Positions 22,740 to 32,774 are shown, counted from the first letter of the stretch. The stretch: 64,000 bases of DNA from Emcibacter sp. (GCA_021741205.1 JAIOYI010000006.1:108902-172901); one strand, 5' to 3'. Notes: generated by a model not told the origin, from the sequence alone. Made by a program: numbers and translations.

Positions 22740-22846
22740 ATTCCATCCCTCCGCCGTCATTATCCGGATCAGGTTCAAAGGGTCTCTGCTATTGTTATTA
22801 ACGAACATTGGCAGGATCTCAGCTTCATCAAAGCTCCCCTTGGAAT
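22740..22846 (-). promoter_or_regulatory. TPP riboswitch (thi-box) upstream of thiC
   Basis: On the minus strand the leader shows the conserved thi-box parts in order: GGGGAGC, GCTGAGA, GACCC, then TTTGAACCTGATCCGG and GCGGAGGGA. P1 can be closed by ATTCC (22842-22846 on plus) with GGAAT (22740-22744). The aptamer ends about 70 nt before the thiC ATG. The thiC ribosome-binding site is weak, and no strong terminator is obvious in the gap except a short T-run near 22695. Translational control is therefore likely. Confidence 0.96.
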
Positions 22847-22943
22847 TATGACTATGCTGGGCCTTTTTTATTCAAAACTCAAGCAAAAATTTAAAAAACC
22901 GTTTTTTATGGGATTTTCAATTTGATTTGGGTATAAGTTTTCC

Positions 22944-23405
22944 ATGATAACAGAAATAGAAGAACTCAAAAAACATTTAAAAATGGGGCAACGACTGCTT
23001 GGACTTGATCTGGGCAGTAAAACCATTGGTATTGCCCTGTCTGACGTGATGTGCCAAATTGCAACGCCCATGGAAACCATTAAACGCACCAAATTTACGC
23101 ATGATATCAAAAGACTTTTTACTATTATAGCGGAGCAAAATGTGGGTGGGTTTATTCTTGGCTTCCCATTAAATATGGACGGCACCGAAGGCCCCCGCTG
23201 TCAATCCACCCGTCAATTTGCCCAAAATATTTCTGAACGGCTAGAAATTCCTATTGTTTTATGGGATGAGAGATTATCAACCGTTGCCGTAACCCGCACC
23301 CTGCTCGAGGCCGATGCCTCCCGAAAACGCCGAGGTGAAGTTATCGACAAACTTGCCGCAGCTTATATCCTGCAAGGGGCCTTGAATAAAATGTCCCATC
23401 TGTAA
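22944..23405 (+). CDS. ruvX: Putative pre-16S rRNA nuclease / Holliday junction resolvase-like YqgF
   Basis: RuvX/YqgF family RNase H-like nuclease that finishes the 16S rRNA 5' end. The 153-residue product has the family motif LLGLDLGSKTIGIALSD with the first catalytic Asp. GGFILGFPLNMDGTEGPRCQS and LWDERLSTV (second acidic site) follow, then a final KLAAAYILQGAL. The length matches the family. It stands just upstream of pyrB, where many alphaproteobacteria carry it. The older annotation as a Holliday junction resolvase is by fold only. Confidence 0.93.
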   Translation: MITEIEELKKHLKMGQRLLGLDLGSKTIGIALSDVMCQIATPMETIKRTKFTHDIKRLFTIIAEQNVGGFILGFPLNMDGTEGPRCQSTRQFAQNISERLEIPIVLWDERLSTVAVTRTLLEADASRKRRGEVIDKLAAAYILQGALNKMSHL

Positions 23406-23483
23406 TTTGGCTTGCTAATTGAAACATTTACTCCTATAAAATATTTCTTCAGGAATGGATTTAATAATATCAAGGACTGAAGC

Positions 23484-24449
23484 ATGTCAAAAGCCGAAAA
23501 TACGGCAAATTTAATTTTTCCCCATCAACATCTCCTTGGCATTGAGGGATTAAAGGAACAGGATATAAACTGTATTCTTGATCTTGCCGATAAATATGCA
23601 GAACAGAATAAAAAGACCAATAAAAAATCTGATATTCTGACGGGAATGACCCAGATTAATCTTTTTTATGAAAACTCCACCAGAACCCGCATGTCCTTTG
23701 AACTTGCGGGCAAAAGACTGGGAGCCGATGTCATCAATATGACCAGTAGCGGATCATCCATAAAAAAGGGGGAAACGCTTTTGGATACGGCATCAACCTT
23801 AAATGCCATGCGACCTGATTTGCTTGTTGTGCGCCATGATTGTTCTGGTGCTGTGAAATTACTTTCCAGAAAGGTGAATTGTGCTGTTCTCAATGCGGGT
23901 GACGGCACCCATGAACACCCCACCCAAGCCCTGCTTGATGCGCTTACCATTAGACGCCGAAAAGGCAAAATCGCCCGCCTTACAGTCGCCATTTGTGGCG
24001 ATATCCTCCACAGCCGAGTGGCAAGATCCAATATTCATCTGCTCAATATTATGGGGGCTAGGGTGCGGGTTATTGGCCCATCTACCCTTGTTCCTGCTAA
24101 TGTTAAAGAGCTTGGGGTAGAGGTGTTTTACGACATGAAAGAAGGCCTGAAGGACTGTGATGTTGTCATGATGCTCAGGTTGCAAACAGAACGTATGCAC
24201 GGCGGCTATTTCCCCACCATCAGCGAATATTTCACCCTTTATGGCTTGGATTATGAAAAATTATCCGTGGCAAAGGATGACGCCATGATAATGCACCCAG
24301 GCCCCATGAACCGTGGTGTGGAAATTGATGCGGCGGTTGCCGATGATTTAATCCGCAGCGCCATTCAGGAACAGGTGGAAATGGGTGTTGCGGTTCGCAT
24401 GGCCTGTCTTGACTTACTGACCCGAGAAAAAAGGGATTCTGGAAAATGA
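23484..24449 (+). CDS. pyrB: Aspartate carbamoyltransferase catalytic subunit
   Basis: Condenses carbamoyl phosphate with aspartate in pyrimidine synthesis. The 321-residue protein has the carbamoyl-phosphate site STRTR (65-69, in [13 protein letters not shown]). [14 protein letters not shown] and [10 protein letters not shown] with the aspartate-binding arginines follow, then [12 protein letters not shown]. It overlaps the downstream dihydroorotase-like gene by 4 bp. That close coupling fits class A/B enzymes, in which PyrB assembles with an active or inactive dihydroorotase partner. Confidence 0.97.
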   Translation: MSKAENTANLIFPHQHLLGIEGLKEQDINCILDLADKYAEQNKKTNKKSDILTGMTQINLFYENSTRTRMSFELAGKRLGADVINMTSSGSSIKKGETLLDTASTLNAMRPDLLVVRHDCSGAVKLLSRKVNCAVLNAGDGTHEHPTQALLDALTIRRRKGKIARLTVAICGDILHSRVARSNIHLLNIMGARVRVIGPSTLVPANVKELGVEVFYDMKEGLKDCDVVMMLRLQTERMHGGYFPTISEYFTLYGLDYEKLSVAKDDAMIMHPGPMNRGVEIDAAVADDLIRSAIQEQVEMGVAVRMACLDLLTREKRDSGK

Positions 24450-25729
24450 GCCAATATATTCTCTATAAAAATGCCCGTCTTTTAGACCCCGATTCCCGTC
24501 TTGATATGATGGGGGAATTATTAACCCATAAGGGATTAATACAGGAAATCGGGGCAAATATCACACCACCTTCTGGGGCGGAAATTATTGATTGTATGGG
24601 ACATTGTCTTTGTCCGGGCCTTATAGATATGCGGGTTTTTGTTGGCATACCGGGGGCTGACTATAAAGATACCATTGAAAATACTGGTGAAGCGGCGGTC
24701 ATGGGTGGGGTAACAACCGTATGCGTGCAACCCGTAACAGATCCCATCATTGATGACATGGCACGGGTAGAGTTTTTGGAAAATCGTGCCAAAAAAGCCA
24801 AAATAACCTTTATCCCATTTCCCGCCATCACCAAACAACTTGAAGGTATGGAAATGACGGAGATTGGCCTTATGAGCCGTTCTGGTGTCAAGGCCTTTAC
24901 AGACGGCAATAAAAGCGTTGCAAATCCCGCTCTTATGTTACGGGTATTGAAATATGCCTCCATGTTTGATGCCCTGATTGTTCAACATTTGGCCGTTCCA
25001 GAATTATCGGACAATGGCTGTATGAATGCAGGGGCATTGGCAACACGTCTTGGTCTGAGCGGTGTTCCGACGGCCGCAGAAACCATTATGTTGGAAAGAG
25101 ATATCAGACTTCTTAAAAATTCGCCTTCTCGGTATCATGCGGCTCAGATCACTTGTCAGGACAGCATTGATGTTCTTGTGGCAGCCAAACGTGATAAGGT
25201 CAACATTACGGCGGGCGTTGCGGTTCCTCATTTTTCTCTTAATGAATACGCCATTGAGGATTATCGTACCTTCGCAAGACTATCACCACCCTTACGATCA
25301 GAAAACGACAGGTTAGCCGTCATCGAAGGCCTTAAAAATGGTGCTATTGATGTTATTGTCAGCGGTCATGACCCCGAAGATCCTGAAAATAAGCGAGTCC
25401 CCTATCAGCTTGCCGAAACAGGTGTTATCGGTCTTGAAACCATGTTATCTGTTTCTCTGGAACTGTATCATAATGACCATATTCCACTACTTGATATTCT
25501 GGCTAAAATGACCTGTAACCCCGCCCGAATACTTGGACTAGAGAGTGGTGTCCTAAAGGTTGGCGCCCCTGCTGATCTCTGTATCTTTGATCTTAATGTT
25601 CCTTATCAGATTAACCCTGATAATATGGCTTCATTGACAAAGAATACCCCCTTTGATGGTCGTCCAACACAGGGACGGGTTATCAGAACTGTCGTCGGCG
25701 ATACAACTGTTTTTGAGTATTCAAAATGA
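24446..25729 (+). CDS. pyrC: Dihydroorotase-like protein, probably catalytically inactive (PyrC')
   Basis: Amidohydrolase-superfamily protein of 427 residues that aligns to dihydroorotase throughout but has lost its metal site. The usual HxH is R63-V-F65 in [11 protein letters not shown]. The HCE segment is HLAVPEL (His181 only). The next metal His is Gln234 in YHAAQI. The catalytic Asp of the usual TDHAPH is Gly307 in VSGHDPED. Similar degenerate PyrC' proteins in Pseudomonas scaffold PyrB. Here too the gene overlaps pyrB by 4 bp and plsY by 4 bp. A structural role in a PyrB complex is inferred; a true pyrC should exist elsewhere. Confidence 0.9.
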   Translation: MSQYILYKNARLLDPDSRLDMMGELLTHKGLIQEIGANITPPSGAEIIDCMGHCLCPGLIDMRVFVGIPGADYKDTIENTGEAAVMGGVTTVCVQPVTDPIIDDMARVEFLENRAKKAKITFIPFPAITKQLEGMEMTEIGLMSRSGVKAFTDGNKSVANPALMLRVLKYASMFDALIVQHLAVPELSDNGCMNAGALATRLGLSGVPTAAETIMLERDIRLLKNSPSRYHAAQITCQDSIDVLVAAKRDKVNITAGVAVPHFSLNEYAIEDYRTFARLSPPLRSENDRLAVIEGLKNGAIDVIVSGHDPEDPENKRVPYQLAETGVIGLETMLSVSLELYHNDHIPLLDILAKMTCNPARILGLESGVLKVGAPADLCIFDLNVPYQINPDNMASLTKNTPFDGRPTQGRVIRTVVGDTTVFEYSK

Positions 25730-26343
25730 TAATATTTGGTGATGAAATTACATTAAGTCATTTTCTTATCTCTTTGATAGGTGGTTATTTATTGGGCTCC
25801 CTGCCCTTTGGACTTATTCTGTCTAAATTGGCGGGTCACGGGGATATCAGAAAAATTGGTTCTGGCAATATTGGTGCTACCAATGTTCTGCGCACAGGCA
25901 ACAAATGGCTCGCTTTGGCTACTTTATTACTTGATGGAGGCAAGGGCGCCATTGCGGTAATGCTTGCTTCTTTCATTTTCATGGAACAAGGCTTGCTTTA
26001 TGTTGCAGGATTTTCGGCATTTATGGGGCATTTATATCCCCTCTACTTAAAATTTAAGGGTGGCAAGGGCCTTGCCACTTTCTTAGGAATTATGCTGGCT
26101 CTATATTGGCCCCTTGGTGTTGCCTGTTGTCTAACGTGGTTGATAACAACATTATTGTTCCGCATGTCTTCTCTATCGGGATTGGTGGCATCCCTGTTTT
26201 CACCATTTTATAGTTATTTTATTTTTGGGGATTATGGACTTGCAATTTTTTCCGCTATATTGTGTATTATGATATTTATGCGTCATAAAGATAATATCAA
26301 GAGGATATTTTCTGGTACTGAACCCAAAATAGGGAAGAGTTAA
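25726..26343 (+). CDS. plsY: Acyl-phosphate glycerol-3-phosphate acyltransferase
   Basis: Integral membrane enzyme that transfers acyl groups from acyl-phosphate to glycerol 3-phosphate, the first step of phospholipid synthesis. The 205-residue product has the three family motifs: GYLLGSLPFGLILSK, GSGNIGATNVLRTG and FKGGKGLATFLG. Five or more hydrophobic segments are visible. It overlaps pyrC' by 4 bp and precedes dprA by only about 20 bp. The pyrB-pyrC'-plsY-dprA-topA-rnr string is a conserved alphaproteobacterial cluster. Confidence 0.96.
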   Translation: MIIFGDEITLSHFLISLIGGYLLGSLPFGLILSKLAGHGDIRKIGSGNIGATNVLRTGNKWLALATLLLDGGKGAIAVMLASFIFMEQGLLYVAGFSAFMGHLYPLYLKFKGGKGLATFLGIMLALYWPLGVACCLTWLITTLLFRMSSLSGLVASLFSPFYSYFIFGDYGLAIFSAILCIMIFMRHKDNIKRIFSGTEPKIGKS

Positions 26344-26366
26344 GGCAAAAAATACTGGGGAATAAC

Positions 26367-27500
26367 ATTTTAAATTCAGCACAAAAAATAGAATTAAGCC
26401 AAGACGAAAAAATAGCCCGTCTGCAATTAATCAGAACTGAAAATGTGGGACCTGTTACCTTTCGCCATTTAATTTACCGATATAAAACGGCGTTGAATGC
26501 CCTTAATGCTCTACCTGAACTTGCTAAGCGAGGAGGTCGCAAAAAAACCCTTATTGCGGCCAAAAAATCTGATGCCTTAAAAGAAATTGACGCCTTGGAA
26601 AAATTAAAGGGCACCTTAATTGTGTACGGCGATCATTTATATCCAGACTCCCTAATGGCGACCGAAGATGCCCCTCCGGTGTTGATGTCTATCGGTCATG
26701 CTCATTTATTGGAGAAACAAAATTTTGCCATCGTTGGTGCCAGAAATTGTTCCGTCGTTGGGTCAAAGCTTGCCACGTCCCTTGCCAGAAAAATGGGACA
26801 AGAAGGCTACGCCATTTCTTCGGGTATGGCACGGGGAATTGATACCGCTGTTCATCAAGGTGCCATGGAAACAGGCACCATAGCCGTCCTTGCTGGTGGT
26901 GCTGATGTCATCTATCCAAGGGAAAATAATAGATTATATGATACCATTATAAATACTGGCCTAGTTTTGTCAGAAATGCCTCTTGGAACACAACCACAGG
27001 CTAGCCACTTTCCCCGTAGGAATCGTATTATTTCTGGCCTGAGTATAGGTTTGCTTGTGGTAGAGGCAACACACAAATCTGGATCATTAATTACCGCCCG
27101 TCTTGCTTTAGAACAAGGAAGGGAAGTTTTTGCTATTCCGGGCTCTCCTATGGATCCCCGGGCAAAGGGTCCAAATGACCTTATTCGCCAAGGGGCAACG
27201 CTTGTGGAAAATGAAGAACATATTCTCGAAGTCCTTCGCATATTAGAATCTAGACGTATATCTGAACCTCAATATGATCTTTTTGATAACGACTTTCCAA
27301 CAGAAATATTGGATATTGATCAGGATTTCGATGTCGCTCGCACTGAAATAAAAAGCAAATTATCCTATACAGCAACACCAATAGATGATCTCATCAGAAT
27401 GACGGAATTAAGCCCAGCTCTGGTCCAATCTATATTGCTTGAATTGGAATTGGCAGGGGAAATTAACCGCTACCCTGGAAATAGGGTAGCTTTTTGTTAA
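26367..27500 (+). CDS. dprA: DNA-processing protein DprA, apparent AUU start
   Basis: DprA loads RecA on incoming single-stranded DNA in transformation. The Rossmann core is clear: AIVGARNCSVVGSKLA, ISSGMARGIDTAVHQGAM, AVLAGGADVIYPREN, SHFPRRNRIISGLS and SGSLITARLALEQGREVFAIPG. A C-terminal winged helix is at about residues 325-377. The conserved N-terminal helix (LQLIRTENVGPVTFRHL) starts upstream of the first usable GTG at 26445. The frame stays open back to 26322 with no ATG, GTG or TTG. ATT 26367, 6 nt after GGGG, is the best start, giving 377 residues. CTG 26355 is the alternative. The function call is firm and the start tentative. Confidence 0.85.
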   Translation: MLNSAQKIELSQDEKIARLQLIRTENVGPVTFRHLIYRYKTALNALNALPELAKRGGRKKTLIAAKKSDALKEIDALEKLKGTLIVYGDHLYPDSLMATEDAPPVLMSIGHAHLLEKQNFAIVGARNCSVVGSKLATSLARKMGQEGYAISSGMARGIDTAVHQGAMETGTIAVLAGGADVIYPRENNRLYDTIINTGLVLSEMPLGTQPQASHFPRRNRIISGLSIGLLVVEATHKSGSLITARLALEQGREVFAIPGSPMDPRAKGPNDLIRQGATLVENEEHILEVLRILESRRISEPQYDLFDNDFPTEILDIDQDFDVARTEIKSKLSYTATPIDDLIRMTELSPALVQSILLELELAGEINRYPGNRVAFC

Positions 27501-27555
27501 ACAAAAGAGTACAAGCCCTTAAATTTATATATTTAATTATTGTAGAAATAGGCAT

Positions 27556-30162
27556 ATGAAAACGGTTGTAGTAGAATCTCCGGCAAAGGCCAAAACCATT
27601 AATAAATATCTTGGTAAGGACTATACAGTCCTTGCAAGTTATGGACATGTGCGTGACCTTCCCTCAAAAAATGGTTCTGTAGATCCAGACCATGACTTTG
27701 AAATGATTTGGGAAGTTGATAGTGACAGCAAGAAACGTATCAAGGATATAGCGGATTCAACCAAATTGTCCGATGAACTTATTCTTGCAACCGACCCTGA
27801 CCGTGAGGGTGAGGCTATTTCTTGGCATGTTCTGGAACTCTTAAAAGCAAAGCGTGGCCTATTAAAGGACGTGAAAGTTAAACGTGTTGTCTTTAATGAA
27901 ATCACCAAGACCGCCATTTTAAAGGCCATGGATACTCCTCGCGATATTGATGTGCCACTGGTTGATGCCTATCTTGCCAGACGTGCCCTTGATTATCTTG
28001 TGGGCTTTAACCTGTCACCAGTTTTATGGCGTAAATTGCCTGGTTCCCGCTCGGCTGGTCGGGTACAATCCGTTTCGCTCCGCCTCATATGTGACCGAGA
28101 ACTAGAGATTGAACAATTTAAATCCGAAGAATATTGGACGGTTGATGTTGTTTTTCTCAATGAAAATAAAGAGAATTTTACAGCCCGTTTATCACTTCTG
28201 AATGATGCTAAGGTTCAAAAATTTACCTTAACCCAAGAATCAGAAGCTCTCATGGTTCAAACAGCTATTAAAGAGTCGAATTTTACCGTTGCAGACGTTG
28301 AAAGCAAACCCGCTAGACGGTTTCCTTCTCCGCCCTTTACAACATCAACCCTGCAACAGGAAGCCGCCCGTAAGCTCGGCTTTAATGCCCAACGGACCAT
28401 GCAATGTGCTCAAAAACTTTATGAAGGCATTGATATCGGCGGCGAGACCGTGGGTCTTATCACCTATATGCGTACCGATGGCGTAACTATCGCAGAGGAA
28501 GCCCTTCAAAGTTGCCGCAAACTTATTGCTTCTGAATACGGTGATAGCTATGTGCCGCCAAAACCGCGTATCTATAAAATAAAAGCAAAAAATGCGCAGG
28601 AAGCCCATGAAGCTGTCCGCCCTACTGATATGAAAAGGCTGCCGAATTTAATAGCCAACAGACTTAATGATGATCAACGCAGATTATATGAGTTGATTTG
28701 GAAAAGAACCGTAGCCAGTCAAATGTCAGAAGCAAGATTTGACAGAACAACGGTCGATATTTTGTCCGACAATAAGAAAATAGGTCTTCGTGCCTCAGGT
28801 TCCGTTCAGGTCTTTGACGGCTTTCTCAAGCTTTATCAGGAAGGTCAGGATGATGTGGACACGACCGATGATAACGACAAACGTCTGCCTAATTTAACGA
28901 AAAATGAAAAACTCAAGCAGGATAAAATACTCCCAAGTCAACATTTTACAGAACCTCTGCCCCGCTATACTGAGGCATCATTGGTCAAAAAAATGGAAGA
29001 ATTAGGTATTGGCCGTCCGTCAACCTATGCGTCTGTTCTTACCGTACTTCGGGATAGAAATTACGTGGTAATGGATAAAGGACGGTTCGTTCCAGAAGAT
29101 AAAGGCCGATTGGTTATTGCTTTTCTGGAGAATTACTTTGCAAAATATGTAGAATTTGATTTCACCGCCAATATGGAGGAATTACTCGACAAGGTATCCA
29201 ACGGTGATATTCTGTGGAAAAAAGTTCTTGCTGATTTTTGGCGTGAATTTCACGAGGCCATTGAAGGAACAAAAGAGCTTCGTGTGTCAGAGGTTTTAGA
29301 ATGTCTTAATCAGGTTTTATCCCCCTTTATCTTTCCCACAACAGAAGACGGCAGCGATGCGAGAGCATGCCCCAAATGTAAGGATGGTGTTCTCAGTCTC
29401 AAGACCAGCCGATACGGTGCCTTTATTGGATGTTCCCATTATCCAGAATGCAGTTATACCCGTAAAATGAATAATGGAGGCGGCGAAGACGGCGAAGATG
29501 ATGATATCAAAATACTGGGAACCGATCCCGAAACATCACTGGAAGTTACTCTCCGCAAGGGTCGTTTTGGGCCATATGTCCAATTAGGCGAACCTGCAAG
29601 TAAGGAAGAAAAACCAAAACGTGGATCTTTGCCCAAAGGAATGGATGCACAAACATTAAGTCTTGAAAAAGCATTACAATTATTATCCCTTCCGCGCATA
29701 GTTGGCGATCACCCCGAAGACGGCAAGGTCATTAAAACGGCCATTGGTCGCTTTGGCCCCTATGTTTCCCATTCAGGCCTGTTTGCAAGCTTGAAAGATC
29801 CAGAAGAAGTTTTTACTCTTGGTATCAATCGTGCTGTGGATATCCTTGCCGAAGCAAAAAAGAAAAAAAGTGGTGCCACAGAACCGATTAAAGAACTTGG
29901 CAATCATCCCGATGACGGTGAACCCGTTAATGTTTATGACGGACGTTATGGACCCTATGTCAAACATGACAAAACCAATGCGACAATTCCTAAAGACCGT
30001 GATCCTAAATCCGTAACATTAGAAGAAGCATTGGACTTAATAAAAGAACGCCTTGCAAAGGGTAAGAAAAAGCCAGCGCCTAAGAAAAAAGCGGCACCTA
30101 TGAAAAAACCAGCGCCTATGAAAAAACCTGTCAAGAAGACGACGGCAAAAGGCAAATCATAA
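27556..30162 (+). CDS. topA: DNA topoisomerase I
   Basis: Type IA enzyme that relaxes negative supercoils. The 868-residue protein has an N-terminal Toprim domain (VVVESPAKAKTINKYLG, ATDPDREGEAISWH). The catalytic Tyr304 is in GLITYMRTDG. The zinc-ribbon C-terminal region has one clear four-cysteine unit (CPKCKDGVLSLKTSRYGAF, GCSHYPEC) near 616-645. Two further TOPRIM_C repeats follow (GRFGPYV, GRYGPYV). The last 35 residues are a Lys/Pro/Ala tail with KKPAPM repeats, usual in alphaproteobacterial TopA and probably DNA- or RNA-polymerase-binding. rnr starts 1 bp after the stop. Confidence 0.98.
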   Translation: MKTVVVESPAKAKTINKYLGKDYTVLASYGHVRDLPSKNGSVDPDHDFEMIWEVDSDSKKRIKDIADSTKLSDELILATDPDREGEAISWHVLELLKAKRGLLKDVKVKRVVFNEITKTAILKAMDTPRDIDVPLVDAYLARRALDYLVGFNLSPVLWRKLPGSRSAGRVQSVSLRLICDRELEIEQFKSEEYWTVDVVFLNENKENFTARLSLLNDAKVQKFTLTQESEALMVQTAIKESNFTVADVESKPARRFPSPPFTTSTLQQEAARKLGFNAQRTMQCAQKLYEGIDIGGETVGLITYMRTDGVTIAEEALQSCRKLIASEYGDSYVPPKPRIYKIKAKNAQEAHEAVRPTDMKRLPNLIANRLNDDQRRLYELIWKRTVASQMSEARFDRTTVDILSDNKKIGLRASGSVQVFDGFLKLYQEGQDDVDTTDDNDKRLPNLTKNEKLKQDKILPSQHFTEPLPRYTEASLVKKMEELGIGRPSTYASVLTVLRDRNYVVMDKGRFVPEDKGRLVIAFLENYFAKYVEFDFTANMEELLDKVSNGDILWKKVLADFWREFHEAIEGTKELRVSEVLECLNQVLSPFIFPTTEDGSDARACPKCKDGVLSLKTSRYGAFIGCSHYPECSYTRKMNNGGGEDGEDDDIKILGTDPETSLEVTLRKGRFGPYVQLGEPASKEEKPKRGSLPKGMDAQTLSLEKALQLLSLPRIVGDHPEDGKVIKTAIGRFGPYVSHSGLFASLKDPEEVFTLGINRAVDILAEAKKKKSGATEPIKELGNHPDDGEPVNVYDGRYGPYVKHDKTNATIPKDRDPKSVTLEEALDLIKERLAKGKKKPAPKKKAAPMKKPAPMKKPVKKTTAKGKS

Positions 30163-30163
30163 T

Positions 30164-32437
30164 ATGGCTACCCGTAAGGATATCCCCTTTCCTACTAAAG
30201 ATGACATTGTTAATTATGTAAAAGACAACCTGGGCAAACTATCAAAACGTGATATTGCCCGGGCTTTTAACATTCGGGGCGATCAGAGGATTTTGTTCAA
30301 GAAACTCTTGCGTGAAATGATGGAAGATGGACTTCTGGATAAGGGGCATAAGGGAAGCATTCATAAGGGGGGTGAATTGCCACCTGTTTGTGTGATCGAA
30401 GTAACCGGCATTGATAAAATGGGTGACCTTGTGGCGCGCCCCGTCAACTGGCCCCTTAAGAAGGGTGATATTTCCTCACCACCTCCTATTACTATTTTTG
30501 CCGAAGATAAAAGGGGAAATCTTGGCATCCGAGATCAGGCGTTGGTGCGCCTAAACCTAAACCATGACATTAAGGAACGCGCCTATGTTGCTCGTGTCAT
30601 AAAAAAACTTGAAAGAATATCATCAACAATTATGGGAATATTTCGTCAAGAAGATGACAATATTGCCCATGTTGAACCCACCGACAAGAAAAACCGAGAT
30701 CACTATTTAATCGCAAAATGTGATTGGAACGGTGCCAAGGATGGTGAACTTGTTTTAATAGATGCGAAGTCAAGTATTACAGCCAAACGTCACATGGGGC
30801 CAAAACGTGCCATCGTTAAAGAACGCCTTGGCACAATGAATGATCCAAAATCCATAAGTCTTATAGCCATCCATTCCCATGGCATAATGACGGAATTTTC
30901 AGACCAAACCCTCATCGAGGCCGAACAATCCATCGAACCCGTTCTTGGCAACAGAATTGACTTGCGCCATATCCCCCTGATTACTGTCGACCCTTCTGAT
31001 GCTCGGGATCATGATGATGCCATATGGGCTGAAAGTGATCCTGATCCTAAAAATGAGGGGGGATTTCATGTCATGGTTGCCATTGCCGATGTTGCTCATT
31101 ACGTAATGCCGCATTCATCCCTTGAAAAGGATGCATGGCTCAGAGGAAATTCCACCTATTTCCCAGACAGAGTAGTACCAATGCTGCCTGAAACGCTTTC
31201 TAATGGGCTGTGTTCTCTCAAGGAGGGTGAAGATCGTTATACGCTGGCTGTTCATTTATGGTTTGACAAAAAAGGCAAAAAAATTCGTCATAAATTTGTG
31301 CGGGGACTGATGCGTTCGGCGGCGGGACTGTCCTATGAAGAATTTCAAAATGCTTATAATGGCGAGATCAGCGAAAAGGCATCTCCCCTGCTTGATACCG
31401 TGATCAACCCCCTCTATCAGGCTTATGAATGCTTGAAAAAAGGACGGGATTACCGTGAACCTCTTGATCTTGTTATGCCAGAATGGAAAATAGAACTTGA
31501 TGACGAGGGTACGGTTGTTGGTATCCATCCCAGAAGAGCACTAGAAGCCCATAAACTCGTTGAAGAATTCATGATTCAGGCCAACGTGGCCGCAGCGGAG
31601 GAATTGGAACAAAAGGGTTGGCCCTGCGTTTACCGTGTCCATGAACAGCCAAGCGAAGAAAAATTGAATAACCTAAGAGAATTTCTCGCAAGCCTTGGGT
31701 ATAATTTTGCCAAAGGCATGGTTCAACGCCCTAAGCTATTTAATAATATCCTGCGAAAAGTTGAAGATAGCCCCCATTCGGATGTGGTCAACATCATAAT
31801 TCTCAGAACCCAGTCACAGGCCGTCTACAGCACAGACAATATGGGTCATTTTGGATTGTCGCTTGCTCGCTATGCCCATTTCACATCACCCATAAGACGC
31901 TATGCGGATTTAATGGTGCACCGTGGCCTCATTGGTGCCTTAAAGCTTGGTGATGATGGTTTAAGCAAACTTGACCGTGAAAAATTAAAGGATACCGCTG
32001 AGCATATTAGCAAAACAGAACGCATTTCCATGATCGCCGAAAGAGAATCCATTGATCGTTATAAGGCAGCCTATATGAGCGAACATGTGGGTGACGAATT
32101 TACGGCCAAAATTGCGGGCGTCAGTAGTGCAGGCCTTTTTGTAGCTTTTGAAAAATCTGGCAGTGATGGTTTTATTCCCGTGTCCTCTATGTCTGGTGAT
32201 TATTTTCGTCATGATAGAGAACAGCATACATTATCTGGTGAACATACGGGTATTGCCTATCAGCTAGGAGATACTGTTACAATCCTTCTAAAAGAAGCAA
32301 ATCCAATGACAGGAGGCCTCCTTTGTCAACTGATCGATGAAAGATTCAGCACGAGTTCATCCCAAAAAAAATTCAAATCAGGCAAAGGACGGCATAGTCG
32401 ACCAACCCGTAAAAATATAGGAAAAAAGAAAAGATAG
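30164..32437 (+). CDS. rnr: Ribonuclease R
   Basis: 3'-5' exoribonuclease that digests structured RNA. The 757-residue product has an N-terminal winged-helix region (about 10-70, LSKRDIARAFNIRG) and cold-shock domains. The RNB catalytic domain has the metal-binding series D276 to D285 (DPSDARDHDD). ARYAHFTSPIRRYADLMVHR follows, then a C-terminal S1 domain (about 640-725) and a basic Lys/Arg tail. It follows topA by one base and is clearly in the same transcript. Length and all motifs are intact. Confidence 0.97.
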   Translation: MATRKDIPFPTKDDIVNYVKDNLGKLSKRDIARAFNIRGDQRILFKKLLREMMEDGLLDKGHKGSIHKGGELPPVCVIEVTGIDKMGDLVARPVNWPLKKGDISSPPPITIFAEDKRGNLGIRDQALVRLNLNHDIKERAYVARVIKKLERISSTIMGIFRQEDDNIAHVEPTDKKNRDHYLIAKCDWNGAKDGELVLIDAKSSITAKRHMGPKRAIVKERLGTMNDPKSISLIAIHSHGIMTEFSDQTLIEAEQSIEPVLGNRIDLRHIPLITVDPSDARDHDDAIWAESDPDPKNEGGFHVMVAIADVAHYVMPHSSLEKDAWLRGNSTYFPDRVVPMLPETLSNGLCSLKEGEDRYTLAVHLWFDKKGKKIRHKFVRGLMRSAAGLSYEEFQNAYNGEISEKASPLLDTVINPLYQAYECLKKGRDYREPLDLVMPEWKIELDDEGTVVGIHPRRALEAHKLVEEFMIQANVAAAEELEQKGWPCVYRVHEQPSEEKLNNLREFLASLGYNFAKGMVQRPKLFNNILRKVEDSPHSDVVNIIILRTQSQAVYSTDNMGHFGLSLARYAHFTSPIRRYADLMVHRGLIGALKLGDDGLSKLDREKLKDTAEHISKTERISMIAERESIDRYKAAYMSEHVGDEFTAKIAGVSSAGLFVAFEKSGSDGFIPVSSMSGDYFRHDREQHTLSGEHTGIAYQLGDTVTILLKEANPMTGGLLCQLIDERFSTSSSQKKFKSGKGRHSRPTRKNIGKKKR

Positions 32438-32465
32438 AATAATCATTATTTTTAACGTCTTTTAC

Positions 32466-32493
32466 TTGACTTAAATAACAATAACTGTATTTT
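32466..32493 (+). promoter_or_regulatory. Predicted sigma-70 promoter for rpmG
   Basis: TTGACT (32466-32471), a 16-bp spacer with a TG extension, and TATTTT (32488-32493) lie 42 bp before the rpmG start codon, inside the 97-bp rnr-rpmG gap. A separate strong promoter for a ribosomal protein gene is expected. Confidence 0.55.
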
Positions 32494-32534
32494 CCGAGCA
32501 TATATTTTAATGTTTAATAAATGGAGCCAGAATC

Positions 32535-32702
32535 ATGGCGAAGCCTACTATTGTAAAAATCAAACTGATCAGCACTGCAGGTACTGGTTATTTTTATGTA
32601 ACAAAGAAAAACCCACGTAATACTACAGAAAAAATGGTTTTCCGTAAATATGACCCTGTTGTGCGTAAACATGTTGAATTTAAAGAACATAAAATTAAAT
32701 AA
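32535..32702 (+). CDS. rpmG: 50S ribosomal protein L33
   Basis: Small large-subunit ribosomal protein of 55 residues. It starts [18 protein letters not shown] and contains the family segment [16 protein letters not shown], ending [13 protein letters not shown]. It lacks the CxxC pairs of zinc-type L33, so it is the zinc-independent (C-) paralogue. It follows rnr and is closed by a strong terminator, a frequent alphaproteobacterial order (rnr-rpmG). The frame is short but the match to L33 is unmistakable. Confidence 0.97.
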   Translation: MAKPTIVKIKLISTAGTGYFYVTKKNPRNTTEKMVFRKYDPVVRKHVEFKEHKIK

Positions 32703-32724
32703 TTTTACTGTTTGAAATAAATTG

Positions 32725-32759
32725 AAACGGCCTAATCTGAATAGTTTGGGCCGTTTTTT
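32725..32759 (+). terminator. Rho-independent terminator after rpmG
   Basis: AAACGGCC (32725-32732) pairs with GGCCGTTT (32749-32756) and is followed by a T-run (TTTTTT in all). It ends rpmG transcription just before the convergent pleD gene. The A-rich left arm also gives weak activity in the other direction. Confidence 0.85.
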
Positions 32760-32774
32760 GTTGTCTTGTAATCC

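Noticed and set aside
30061..30150. Lys/Pro/Ala-Met repeats at the end of topA as a tandem-repeat element
   Set aside because: A basic repetitive tail is normal for alphaproteobacterial TopA; it is in frame and needs no separate call.
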